Positions 54,340 to 63,915 of a DNA stretch of 64,000 nt are shown one piece after another (the first letter of the stretch is position 1; each line of letters opens with the position of its first letter). The notes beneath the pieces are model-generated. The model saw only the letters and a list, made by a program, of their open reading frames with translations, ran no database searches and had not been told where the DNA came from. Both the position numbers and the translations under genes were made by a program. Location of the stretch: assembly GCA_963803295.1 (NCBI GenBank), contig CAWDMC010000004.1, forward strand, positions 299,208 to 363,207, given 5' to 3'. The DNA is from CAWDMC01 sp963803295. Lineage in GTDB: Bacteria > Acidobacteriota > Terriglobia > UBA7540.

Positions 54340-55539
54340 ATGGACCGCGACCTGGAATTGGCGAAGGCGATCAAGCACGGAACGCTCGATCTGATCTGTC
54401 CTGAGATGGAACTGCTGGTGTACCCTGGCTATCATGATATCGCCCTGAAAGGTCCGGGCGTAATCCGGGCTGACAATCTTGGTCGACTTTACTTTCATAT
54501 GGTAGCTCCTTTTCGTGGGCCGGTTCCCGACGTGTTACTGCCGTCAAAGGCGCCGGGCGAGATTTCTTCGCCCGGAAATCACGTGATGCTGCGGGCCGTT
54601 GATGAGAACGGACGGGAGTGGCGCAGCAACTGGATGATCGTCGACCTGCGCAACCACGTTCCCTTGCACAATTGGTGCATCAGAAAGAACCTCGTCAGTC
54701 TCTTCCATTCGAGCACGCGAAAGAGCAAGAACAGTTCCATACAGATCCTCATCCCTGATTCCCCGGAACTACCGTTTGACATGGCCACACGAAGCCGCAA
54801 GACAGTGGGGGATCGGGAGATTGGCGGGTCATCCTCAATCGATAACCACGTGCACTTCATCGGCGAAGCTGAGGTCACATTCCGCCGGAAGGAGGACCGT
54901 TGGCTCTCTATAGTGGAGACCCAGCCGAACGCCTTCTCGCCGACATGGCCCGGCCCGCTATGCCATGCCCTTGGATTCGTCACGGCGCAAACACTCACGC
55001 CTGCCGTCATTACACGCGATTCTAACGGAGGTGAGGATCTCCAAGTGTTTTCGGGTCCCTTTTGGCGATTTCAGTCAATAATGCCCGGTCCGGTGCACTT
55101 CAACGGCCCTGAGGGCGCGAAAGACTTCTGGCGCCTTGTTGAGTTATTCTTCGGGTACAGCGAACGCATTTACGATAAACGGTTGCTTGATGAACTCGAC
55201 GGCATTGTCCGTGGTGCGCGCGGTTCGTTTCAGACCGCCTGTCTCACTTTGGGGGTTGGCATCGAGTCGATTACTAAAATGCTTCTGAAAGACGAATCGC
55301 AAGCGACAGTATCCAGCAAAATGATTCGCGAGTTGATAGACTATGTCAACGCGTGGTCGGGCGATACCTCGCTCAAGAAAAGGGCCAAAGAAGCACTCGC
55401 TCGGCTGCTAGAGGTCAGCGCTGCAGACCTCATGTACACGTGGGCGGCTCGAACCGGAGCGCCTCGTCAACTGGTTGGAAGTTGGAAGAAGCCCTCCACC
55501 GTTAGAACTGCTTTTGTCGTATCGGTCGTTACCGCCTAG
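54340..55539 (+). CDS. Hypothetical two-part protein, possibly ApeA/HEPN-like
   Basis: 399 residues. The N-terminal half is beta-rich (DLICPEMELLVYPGYHDIAL, KGPGVIRADNLGRLYFHMVA), like the N-terminal domain of ApeA-type abortive-infection proteins. The C-terminal part is helical (RGSFQTACLTLGVGIESITK) and might be a HEPN domain, but the R-x4-6-H catalytic motif is not seen before the stop; it may have lost its end. It runs opposite to the nuclease. Function is unproven. Confidence 0.5.
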   Translation: MDRDLELAKAIKHGTLDLICPEMELLVYPGYHDIALKGPGVIRADNLGRLYFHMVAPFRGPVPDVLLPSKAPGEISSPGNHVMLRAVDENGREWRSNWMIVDLRNHVPLHNWCIRKNLVSLFHSSTRKSKNSSIQILIPDSPELPFDMATRSRKTVGDREIGGSSSIDNHVHFIGEAEVTFRRKEDRWLSIVETQPNAFSPTWPGPLCHALGFVTAQTLTPAVITRDSNGGEDLQVFSGPFWRFQSIMPGPVHFNGPEGAKDFWRLVELFFGYSERIYDKRLLDELDGIVRGARGSFQTACLTLGVGIESITKMLLKDESQATVSSKMIRELIDYVNAWSGDTSLKKRAKEALARLLEVSAADLMYTWAARTGAPRQLVGSWKKPSTVRTAFVVSVVTA

Positions 55540-56331
55540 CCTATGCCTATGGCAAACCACCGCTCAGCAGGGTGTCTTCGCTGAATGATCTGGCAGATCA
55601 CACCTATGTGGTCAGATAAGGGTACGAAATTCGGGCTCTCAGCAGTGCCTAGATTCTCCATCGGGAACGAGAGGGTCCCTGCGATCATCCGTCGCGAGCG
55701 ATGGCCCTCCCGACTGGCGCCTAGACTTGCATCATCGTTAAGCCCGGCTGTAAAGGGCGGTCGTTTTTCGCGCTTGAGTGACCGGCCATGCGTTGCACGA
55801 CTTCGATATGCCCGCCATTGTCAGGCGGCCACTCGTCTCGTGAGGCAGTAACGCACATCCATCCACTTACCATGCGCCCCGTTTTTATCGGAATGTCTGC
55901 CGAAAGGCGGCAGTATCGCCTTTTCGAAGCTTTTTAAGGACTTGGCTCGGCTGGGTCAGTAACCATGGTACGTAGGTACTGGCCCGCTTGGGTTATCGAC
56001 TGATTGAAGCCTGCTGGTTCACACTTTGGGATGGTCAGTCGGCTCGAATTGGAAAACCACGTAACTGAAGAAGCTTCGTGGTTGCTGTCTACCAGCTTAT
56101 TCCGATGAAGGTGATTCGGTGATTTCGATTTGATCCCAGTCACTGGTTCCGAAGTGAATCTGATTCGTTTTCGGAGCGAAGCGGCGCTGGCGTTCTTATC
56201 GTGCTTGAAGTGATCAGGATCGGTCAATTGGAGTTCGGTTTTCTCTTCATTTTTACCTTGCCCTCTTTCTTGAAAATCGAGCCCGCCGCCGGACGCCTTT
56301 CACCGACCATGAATTGGTCAGCAGGAGAACA
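55540..56331. other. Intergenic stretch without recognised gene
   Basis: About 790 bases between two plus-strand genes. The frames have no family resemblance. It presumably contains a promoter for the PLD gene and a few short inverted repeats. Confidence 0.45.
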
Positions 56332-57523
56332 ATGATGATTAAGGTCCTCACCACGTCCCATGAAGTATTGAGAGCGCTCCGAGACGCAATGCGTCGATAT
56401 CAGTGTTTTCGATGGTCCGTTGCCTGGGCTTCCTCGGGTTTTCCGCTTTTTGATGAGTTGCTGGCGAAACGGAATCGCGTCTCCCAACTCGTCGTGGGTA
56501 CCCACTTCTATCAGACCCATCCAGACTTTTTGGAGGTCTTCGTCGGTGACCCAAAGGTTCACGTCGTTCTTCAGCCTAGCGGGGTTTTCCACCCGAAAGT
56601 CTATTTATTTGAGAACAGCCGCGATGATTGGGCCTGCGTCATCGGAAGCCCGAACTTCACGGGAGCAGCCTTCTCGTCAAATGCGGAAGTTGCGGCGTAC
56701 TTCGACAGTGCGGCATCCGGGCCTAACGTAGATTACGTTCGTTCTTCGTCGGGTGATCGACGAGCACTGGGACAAAGGAGAACAGCTCACCAAGGAGTTA
56801 CTAGACCCTTACCGGTCGATCTGGAACCGCAAGAGACCAGTACTCGGTCAGCTCGCTGGGTCCTATGGAGGAAAAGGCGGCAAGCCGATTGTTTCAGTCG
56901 AATCATTGAAACTTACTTGGTCGCAGTTTGTCAGCCGAGTCAAGAGCGAGCAGGATCATACACTCAGCAAGCGTATTGATGTCCTTCGTGCCGCGCGGAC
57001 GTACCTACAGGGCAAAAAGCACCTAGCCGAACTCGGAAAAGAAGAACGACGACGGATCGCTGGCCTTGCCGGTAAAGAACAAGGCATCGATTGGGGATAT
57101 TTTGGAAGTATGAAAGGAGCCGGATGGTTCTGGACGGCTATTGATAGAAATGATGAGCATCTTTCCGCATCGTTGGATGCGATACCCTCGGACGGTCTCG
57201 TTGGGCAGAATGACTTTGAAGCATTTGTCGAACAATTCAAAAAGGCGTCTCCGACGGGCGACCGCGTCGCCGTAGCCACGCGACTTCTCTGCATGAGACG
57301 GCCCGATATTTTCGTCTGCCTTGATAGCAAGAACAGATCGCGTCTCTGCAAGGCATTTGGCATCAAGCAGAGCCAAATGTCGTACGCCCGCTATTGGAGT
57401 GAAGTCATTGAGCGTGTTCGGGACGCCGTATGGTGGAACGCCCCGCACCCGTCAAATGGTGAGGAGGAAGAGATTTGGCTGGGAAGAACCGCCTTCCTAG
57501 ATGCCCTCTACTATGAACGTTGA
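56332..57523 (+). pseudogene. PLD-family nuclease-like protein, frameshifted
   Basis: The frame from ATG 56332 (AGGAG upstream) gives the phospholipase D HKD half-site: HPKVYLFENSRDDWACVIGS and PNFTGAAFSSNAE. Near 56740 the frame shifts by one base and continues as TFVLRRVIDEHWDKGEQLTK, then a helical C-terminal region (KRIDVLRAARTYLQGKKHLA, KEQGIDWGYFGSMKGAGWFW). A single HKD motif implies a dimer, as in PLD restriction nucleases such as BfiI-like enzymes. The C-terminal region resembles no named domain. Together one ~395-residue effector is expected. Confidence 0.65.
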
Positions 57524-58634
57524 CCGCTGTCATCCAACCCCCTCGAAGGCCTGCGACGTAGGGACACAATTCCGCCTGCCTAGGACAGGCTGGACACCGG
57601 GGAGAAGCGAGGAAACCAGGCTCTCCCGAACCCGAACCTAGGCTTCTCCCCCGGCGACTGTATTGGGGAACCCCGTGCCGCGATATTCTGCGCCGGTTCT
57701 GCTGTTTTGTCGAGTCACCAACCCATTAATAATGGCAACACATAGGAGGCCCGGCGGTTCGGGTGCTACTCGCTGCAGAAACGAGTGCAGTTCAGCTGCT
57801 AACTATTGGGTTATCTATCTTCTAGGTGAGTATATTGTTGTAAAGTCGGGCACAATGAACTAAGTACGTTTAGCAGCAATACGATACCGTCGTGTACCTG
57901 TTGTTTTCCACAGCGTTTTTCACAGAACTGTGGGAAAAGGGAGGCTGGGCAAACACGGCCATCGTTCAGGCGGTTAAAGTTTCAGCCTGATGTGCCGATT
58001 AAGGACACCGTGGGCCACTTCGACGTTCTGGCCCTTCGGTCCTCCATTTGAGCAACCCACGATCCCCTGGAGAGGTTCGGTTCTCCTTTTCCTCTCCAGG
58101 GTCCTCTCCTTTCTCATCAAAATATTAGCCACCCAGGTGGATCGGTTTCCAGTCATTCACTGCGATACGCTAGGACCCCGGGACATTTCTCACGGAGGAC
58201 GGTGATACCAGATGACTGCCCACGATAGTGACCGCACGATTGTCTACCTTCAACCAAGATAGGTGCCTACTATCTAAAGATCAGAAAATGGGCCTAGCGA
58301 AAAAATGCCCTATTTTTAGGCCTCCGAAATCGACGAAACGCGCGTAAAGGCCCTTCCCGGCCCCGCAAAGGCCATTTCGGACGAGGCCATTTTACGAAAC
58401 CCTGTAAAAATGGCCCTTTCGTGAAAAGGGCCTGCCTCCGACCCGTTCCAGGACTCAGAGCCTCTATTTTTGGCTCCTAGAGCGAAATTCGGCCATTCTA
58501 AGGGGCCGTCTAGTGACACTTGTTGGCTATTACTAGTGTTGTGTCCAAGTAACAGAACAAATAATACGTCATAACCCCGACACATAAGTCACTTCCATCA
58601 CGAAGGAGTCGGGCACGAGGGAAGCAGACTGACC
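57524..58634. other. Long non-coding region rich in short GGCC-type hairpins
   Basis: More than 1.1 kb without a credible gene. Between 58290 and 58510 the motif GGCC with A/T-runs recurs many times, including the perfect hairpin GGCCCTTT-CGTGA-AAAGGGCC at 58412-58432. Frames are unremarkable. It may be a structured RNA, a recombination site or decayed sequence; I see nothing more. Confidence 0.4.
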
Positions 58635-58732
58635 GGAGGGTACCGTTTTCACCGAGGGACCATACCAGATCCCTTGTCGTCTTAGAGGACGGTTCTATGC
58701 ACATGAAATTCCTCAGGACAGCTCAATTGAGG
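58635..58732 (+). repeat. Direct repeat, right copy, flanking the defence-like cassette
   Basis: Begins GGAGGGTACCGTTTTCAC like the left copy at 51553, shares CCAGATCCCTTGTCGTCTTA and TATGCACAT, and ends CAATTGAGG. Both lie in the same direction. Differences are clustered after CTTAG. Confidence 0.75.
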
Positions 58733-59187
58733 GGTCATCCACTATGTGTTCGGCAAGAGGTAACCCGGTTCCTGCACCTTTTTGAGCACGAAATAGTCGG
58801 TGGCAGATCCGCAAAGTCGGTGTATTTGGGAGAACGGAAGCCGGGAAGTTTGCCTTTCTCCGCTTCCTTGTCCCAGACAAACACGCGAGGAATTTCGGTT
58901 TAGGCTTGGAACTCCAACCAACCCCCAGCCTCGAACCAGACCCAAGGTCTCTTTAAGCTTCCTCCCCGTCGCTAGGACAAGTTTTGAAAGCAGACGGCCC
59001 AACCCCTAGAAGTGCGGTCATTGTTGTGTCGACACTCCCTACAAGCTTCCATACACTCCGGCAGTCCTGTTGTAGAATCTCTTTTCATGTTGCGGTACGT
59101 TCATGGTCAAAGCCTCATGCGAGTGGTAATCCTTCTTCCAACGAAAGCGTCGAAATCATGGAAATCTCATCCTTTGGCATCCCAGCA
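58733..59187. other. Intergenic stretch without recognised gene
   Basis: About 450 bases between the right repeat and the stop of the DUF3800-like gene. Nothing recognised. Confidence 0.4.
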
Positions 59188-59874
59188 TCAGATCGGCTCG
59201 ACGTCATGCTGGTCCAATGAAGCAGCCTCGATGGACACTCTGTCCAAGCTGGTCTTCACAACTAATTGAAGGCTCGGCTTATCAAAGGCGTAAATCTTAT
59301 ATGTCTTCTCTTTGAGGCGCGTCATCGCCTTTCGTTCTATTCTTCCTTGATCGTAGCGACTATTCAAAATGAACTTCATTACCTCGTAAGCATAGTTATC
59401 AGCGGCCTGAAGACCGATCAACTTCTGGTCGTCGGCATAAGCTAGACTTGCCATGCATTGCGATGATATTGGATTCCTTTTCTGGAAACCGTCGTATAGC
59501 TGCTTGGCTCGCCCACTTAACTCTTCCTGTGCGTCAAAAACAAATCCGACTAGTTCGGCTCTGCCACCTCGTGGTAAGTTGACTTTTCGGTTTACCTCAT
59601 TGACGACGGAACCCACTTCTGCCATAACTGCCTGAAAGCAGAGAAAGTAGGGATGTTTTGTTAGAATGTCGAGAGCCCTTGGATTCTCTGAAAGCACAGC
59701 GTCAAAGTGCTCTGTGAGGACAGTTGCCCCAATACCCCATAGATTACAACTATTCGCGATATCGACAAACTTCGTCTTGACGTCCGTGAGGCGAGCCTTC
59801 TCCTGGCTTGATAGCGGCGCAGTCGGATCACTTGGATTGTCACGATATTTCAAGAACTCGCCTTGACTTCGGCG
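59188..59874 (-). pseudogene. DUF3800-like protein, N-terminus cut by IS21 insertion
   Basis: The frame is open from the insertion boundary at about 59874 (RSQGEFLKYRDNPSDP) to the stop. It keeps AELVGFVFDAQEELSGRAKQ and LIGLQAADNYAYEVMKFILN, the middle and C-terminal parts of the DUF3800 family. These proteins, with a metal-binding N-terminal D/E motif, often occur in phage-defence regions and mobile islands. The motif-bearing N-terminus is missing, so the gene is disrupted; the first TTG codon in this frame is at 59853. Confidence 0.65.
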
Positions 59875-60074
59875 CTCGCCAAGAGTGACCCATTATTGCT
59901 TGGTTAAAGTGACCCACCATCGAGAGCAGCATTTGGAACAAGACTTGGAGTGAGAGAGAGAACCCATCATCATCCACGCCGAAGGCGTGCCACGGGCAGT
60001 TCTGGAGGCGAAGGAGCGGCATTATCGTCCTACGCCGAAGGCGTGGACGGGCAGGAGCGGTGGAGTCTGTGGCG

Positions 60075-60431
60075 TCAACGGCTCGGGCGCGGGTGGGACG
60101 CGTGGGAAGGGAGGCCTGTGATTTTGCTGCGGAGGTATCGGAAGTAGTCCTGGCTGACCGTGAGCTTGAGCACCTCGTCGACGACGGGGACGAAGTAAGC
60201 CAGCGAGCGAATGGTGCCCAGCGGTGAAGCCTGGGTGGGGCGGAAGAGCCGGCGGGAGGCGGCCAACACCAAGGCATTTTCCACGCTGGGCAAGGGCACG
60301 CCGCGCGCATACAGTTGGGCGGCCAGGAGGCGGTCGGGGCGACGGATGGTGCCCGTCGTCCCCGGTGTCTGACGGTAAGCGGTGAGGACCTTTTGAATAT
60401 ACTCTTGCTGGCCGACGCGATGGTCTTCCAC
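60075..60431 (-). CDS. IS21-associated passenger protein of unknown function
   Basis: 118 residues with a GTG start preceded by AGGAGGAAG. It begins 9 bases after the istB stop. The centre reads RLLAAQLYARGVPLPSVENA and ASPLGTIRSLAYFVPVVDEV, mainly helical, basic and with no recognised domain. Its position in the transposase operon implies a role in transposition or target choice. Confidence 0.65.
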   Translation of the reverse strand: MEDHRVGQQEYIQKVLTAYRQTPGTTGTIRRPDRLLAAQLYARGVPLPSVENALVLAASRRLFRPTQASPLGTIRSLAYFVPVVDEVLKLTVSQDYFRYLRSKITGLPSHASHPRPSR

Positions 60432-60440
60432 CCTTCCTCC

Positions 60441-61172
60441 TCACCCTTGAGGCTCGCGCAGCGACGAGCCCTTGATGTGCAGGGTATGGCAATAGTGCCG
60501 CAGACGGCTCAGCAGGGCTTCCACCATGGGCCGACTACCCAGGAAGTTCGGCCATTCGTCGTAGATCAAGTTCGTGGCGATAATGGTGGAATGCTGGCGG
60601 TAGCGCTCTTCCATGAGCTTGAAAAAGATATTCGACTGCTCGGGTTTCAGATTTAAATACCCCAGCTCGTCGACCACCAGGACGTCCAGGCGGGCCAGGC
60701 GTTTGAGCAACTGGCGGGTGGAACGATCGGCCAGCGAGGCATACATTTCGTCAAAGAGATCCTGGGCACGGACGAACTGGCCGCGGTAGCCGTTCTCCAG
60801 CGCCTTGAGCAGCAGACCACAGGCCAAGCCCGTTTTGCCCCTGGCAGTTTCACCGATGAAGACGATATTTTCCGCCTTGGCGATGAACTCCAGTTCGGCC
60901 AAGGTGCGAATCTGTTTGCGGTTGACGCCCGGTTGGCGGGCGAAGGGGAACGTTTCCAGGGACCAGCGCTCGGGCAGGTTAGCACGCCGGATGCGCCACT
61001 CCAGGGCGCTCTCCTGGCGGGCGTGCCACTGGGCGCGCAGCAGGCGGGTGAGGAACTCGGCGTAGGAGACGTCCTCCTTCTGGGCCACTTGCGCCTGCTC
61101 GTCGTAAATCTCCAGGATGCGTTTCAGGTGGAGATTTTTCAGCAGTTGTTCGAGTTCCTCACTGATCTTCAT
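60441..61172 (-). CDS. istB: IS21-family helper ATPase IstB
   Basis: 243 residues, AAA+ ATPase. A Walker A-like loop is seen in IVFIGETARGKTGLACGLLL, where the family GxxGxGKT is slightly changed (GETARGKT), and Walker B in VLVVDELGYLNLK; the arginine/sensor region is STIIATNLIYDEW. IstB assembles on DNA and directs the IstA transposase to target. Overlaps the end of istA by 14 bases, so translation is coupled. Confidence 0.92.
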   Translation of the reverse strand: MKISEELEQLLKNLHLKRILEIYDEQAQVAQKEDVSYAEFLTRLLRAQWHARQESALEWRIRRANLPERWSLETFPFARQPGVNRKQIRTLAELEFIAKAENIVFIGETARGKTGLACGLLLKALENGYRGQFVRAQDLFDEMYASLADRSTRQLLKRLARLDVLVVDELGYLNLKPEQSNIFFKLMEERYRQHSTIIATNLIYDEWPNFLGSRPMVEALLSRLRHYCHTLHIKGSSLREPQG

Positions 61173-62571
61173 TTTCGCCTCCCGTGGGGTCCTTCAGTAA
61201 AAAGTATTCGCGCGCCACGCGGCGCAGGATCATGCGCTCCAAGCGGTCCAGATCATAGAGACCGTAACGGGCGGCTTCCTGCACCGCTGACAGCAGCGGT
61301 TGGCGGGGATACTCGCGCACCAGGCGCAGCAGTTGGCGCAAGGCAAGAATCACCAGCCTGCGGCTATGCTGCTTGAGCGCCGTGAGGTAGTCCGCCAACT
61401 CGGGCACGGCCGCCAGAATCGCCTGCTCCTCGGGATGGGGATCGGGACGTGCGATGCGCTGGCCGCGCGGCGGGCGGTGTTCGGCTAACAGCACGCGCTG
61501 ATGCTCGGCTTCAGCGCTCCGCCGGTGAGTCACCAGGCGGCGGGCATCGAGTTGAATTTCGATCTGGTCCGCGGTTTCGCGGACTTCCACGCGGCGGCCG
61601 ATCCAATCGAGGGGAACCGAGTAGCGATTGGTGTGCAAGGCAACATAGCCCTCGATGTCCACCAGGCGTTGGTGCAACCGGTAGACCGGGGGAATCCAGG
61701 CGGGCAGCGGCTTCAGGTGCAGACGTTCTACCGCGAACAACTCGCGGGGAACGGCCCGAAGATGTTTCTTATAGGTGGAGTTGACCTTGTCGCACCACTG
61801 ACGAGCCTGCTGATTCAAGTCTTCCCAACTGGCGAAGGTGCGCCCGGCCAGGAAGTTTCCCTCAATAAAGCTGAACGGCCTTTCGACGCGCGCCGAACGG
61901 TTAGCATCACCAATCTCGTGCGCCGCGAAGTGAAAGCCGAAGCGCTCGGCGAAGGCGGCCATCTCGGGCACGGGGATCATCTGGCGTCCGCTGCCGCGCA
62001 GCACCACCACATGGGTGTTGTCGATCATCACGCGGGCCGCAGCGCCCGTGAAGTAACGCAGGGCGGCGGTGAGAAACACCTTGCAGTCAAAACGCTGAAA
62101 GGTCGGATAGCACTGGAAGAACAACATCCGCGAATAGCACAACACGGCCGAGGCGGTCTGCACCTTGTGCTTCTTGCCCGCCAATTCGACCTGGTGGGGG
62201 GAAGTATCGTGCTGCATCTCCTCACCCGGTTCAAAGTGGTACTGGCCGGCCGCCACGGGGGGAGCTTGCCCGATGCCCTGCCGGCGACAAAAGGCGGTCA
62301 AGGCTTGATAAGAGAGCGGGGCGCCACGGGCACTGAGCTCTTCATGGACTCGCACCAGATTCCCCTTGCAGGTGGCGAACAGTTCCAGGATCTGCTGCCG
62401 GTAGGGTTCGGCTTTCTCGGGACGATGTAATTCCGGCACTTGGGGAGAATTGGAACGTAGAACTTTGCGGACCGACAGACGGGAGATGCGCAGCACCCGC
62501 GCGATCTCGCGCTTGCTCACTCCTTGTTGGTTCAGTTCCAGAATCGTGGTCCGTTGGGATGGGCTCAACAT
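61159..62571 (-). CDS. istA: IS21-family transposase IstA
   Basis: 470 residues. N-terminal HTH (QQGVSKREIARVLRISRLSV) for end binding, then the DDE catalytic core: Asp in MQHDTSPHQVEL, Asp in ARVMIDNTHVVVLRG and Glu/Arg in ARVERPFSFIEGNFL. The C-terminal part is beta-barrel plus helical tail. The ATG at 62571 lies 230 bases inside the upstream ParB-like frame, an unusually large overlap for two genes. Confidence 0.92.
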   Translation of the reverse strand: MLSPSQRTTILELNQQGVSKREIARVLRISRLSVRKVLRSNSPQVPELHRPEKAEPYRQQILELFATCKGNLVRVHEELSARGAPLSYQALTAFCRRQGIGQAPPVAAGQYHFEPGEEMQHDTSPHQVELAGKKHKVQTASAVLCYSRMLFFQCYPTFQRFDCKVFLTAALRYFTGAAARVMIDNTHVVVLRGSGRQMIPVPEMAAFAERFGFHFAAHEIGDANRSARVERPFSFIEGNFLAGRTFASWEDLNQQARQWCDKVNSTYKKHLRAVPRELFAVERLHLKPLPAWIPPVYRLHQRLVDIEGYVALHTNRYSVPLDWIGRRVEVRETADQIEIQLDARRLVTHRRSAEAEHQRVLLAEHRPPRGQRIARPDPHPEEQAILAAVPELADYLTALKQHSRRLVILALRQLLRLVREYPRQPLLSAVQEAARYGLYDLDRLERMILRRVAREYFLLKDPTGGENEDQ

Positions 62572-63448
62572 CGGGTTCTTCCTCCTCGGGGATGCGCTCG
62601 GCCAAGCGCTTCAGTTGCTGGCGGAGGTGCTCGATCTGCCGGCGCACCGCTTGGCGTTGCTGAGTATCCAACTCCGCTGCGCCGACGCCCACCAGTCGCC
62701 GCTGGGCGCGGCTCACGATCGCGCCGGCCATTTCCAGATCGCGCAACAGTGCGGTGGCCCCTGCGGTGGAAGCTGGTGGTTCAGCTTGCGGCTGGGTTTT
62801 GAAAAACAACTTGGGTTGATCGAGCAGACGTTGGCGAACCAGGGGCGAGCCGTCGCGCCAGGCGGCATACAGTTGCCCGGCTTGTCGGCTGTTGCAGTGA
62901 TGCTGAACGAACACGGCGGCCAGGCGCTGGCAGTCGTCCAGGCTGACGCGCGCGACCGGCACCAGAAATTTCATGGCGACGTGGGCGGAGAGCTGGCCCT
63001 CGCGCACTTGCTGCTGGATGCCCTCCGGCAGAAGATCGACCAGGGCCAGGCGCCGCGACACCCAACTGAGGCTGCGATCAAAGCGGCGCGCCAACTCCTC
63101 CTGTCCATAGCCGTAACGCTGCTCCAACTCCGCCAGCAGCCAGCCTTGCTCCAGCGCCGTCTCGTGTTCGGAGAGGCGTAGCGAGCGCTCCAGTACGAGA
63201 GCCTCGGCTTCGCTCATCGGCCAGAGCACTGCTTCCACCGTGTCCCGGCCCAGTTGCTGGAGCGCCGCCAGGCGCTTGTAGCCGTCGATGACCAGGTAGC
63301 GGTCCGCTTGGCCTTCGGCCGCCACCACCACAATCGGTGTCTGCTGACCGGCCTCGGCCAGCGAGGCCAGCAACCGCCGTTGCCGAGCGGGATGGCGAAC
63401 CCGCAGATGCTCCCAGCGCCGGTTGAGTTGATGAAACTCCAGTTGCAT
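62342..63448 (-). CDS. ParB-like nuclease/CTPase-domain protein in IS21 element
   Basis: 368 residues. The N-terminal ParB fold is shown by LASLAEAGQQTPIVVVAA, YLVIDGYKRLAALQQLGRDT and a helical HTH part (YGYGQEELARRFDRSLSWVS). The distal end is Pro/Glu-rich and lies within the istA start region, so the tail may be an artefact or a real extension. ParB/Spo0J domains bind specific DNA and slide as clamps; in this element it may recognise the ends. Not standard in classical IS21. Confidence 0.8.
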   Translation of the reverse strand: MQLEFHQLNRRWEHLRVRHPARQRRLLASLAEAGQQTPIVVVAAEGQADRYLVIDGYKRLAALQQLGRDTVEAVLWPMSEAEALVLERSLRLSEHETALEQGWLLAELEQRYGYGQEELARRFDRSLSWVSRRLALVDLLPEGIQQQVREGQLSAHVAMKFLVPVARVSLDDCQRLAAVFVQHHCNSRQAGQLYAAWRDGSPLVRQRLLDQPKLFFKTQPQAEPPASTAGATALLRDLEMAGAIVSRAQRRLVGVGAAELDTQQRQAVRRQIEHLRQQLKRLAERIPEEEEPDVEPIPTDHDSGTEPTRSEQARDRAGAAHLPSVGPQSSTFQFSPSAGITSSRESRTLPAADPGTVRHLQGESGASP

Positions 63449-63474
63449 CGTCAGCTCGCTCCCGACTGCCAGGG

Positions 63475-63915
63475 TTAGTCTGGACGAAGCGGTATCTGGT
63501 CTTGCTTGGCCGGCGGGGGGAGTGTGACGGCAACTGCTGAGGAATCAAGGCGATAAGCCCGGAACTGGTCTTGCGTGGCCTGGAGCAGGAGTGCTCCCAT
63601 AACCCCCATGAAATCAGCACCTTTGACCCCGAACTGGTCTTGCGCGATGTCCCAGGGAAGTCGGCTTAAAGGGGCAGGTAAGCGCAGGGGTTCCGGCGGC
63701 TGCGAAAGGGAACCGCGTTCCTGAATGCGGCGGGCGATAAAGTAATCCGGATTCCGCTTCCGCCAGGAGGCTTGCGTCTGGCGGCGACGGGCGGCTTGGC
63801 ACTCTGCTTGGCGACAAGCCCGCTGCCGTACTCCGACTCGCGGATCCGGGCGGAACCAATGGCGGCAGATGCAGCACGGTCTTTTTCGAGTATCAGGCAT
63901 GGTGATTATCATCAC
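63475..63915 (-). CDS. Zinc-ribbon-like passenger protein
   Basis: 146 residues. The N-terminal 60 carry a Cys-rich motif (RPCCICRHWFRPDPRVG, then RACRQAECQAARRR), i.e. four spaced cysteines like a zinc ribbon, followed by a basic helix (QASWRKRNPDYFIARRI). The rest is low complexity. It is the first gene of the element, 26 bases before the ParB-like gene, and may bind DNA. Confidence 0.65.
   Translation of the reverse strand: MMIITMPDTRKRPCCICRHWFRPDPRVGVRQRACRQAECQAARRRQTQASWRKRNPDYFIARRIQERGSLSQPPEPLRLPAPLSRLPWDIAQDQFGVKGADFMGVMGALLLQATQDQFRAYRLDSSAVAVTLPPPAKQDQIPLRPD

Noticed and set aside
58290..58510. CRISPR array
   Set aside because: Repeated GGCC cores are too short, irregularly spaced and differ between copies; no regular repeat-spacer pattern.
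60950..61376. 147-codon plus-strand frame over istB/istA
   Set aside because: Antisense shadow of two well-supported transposition genes.
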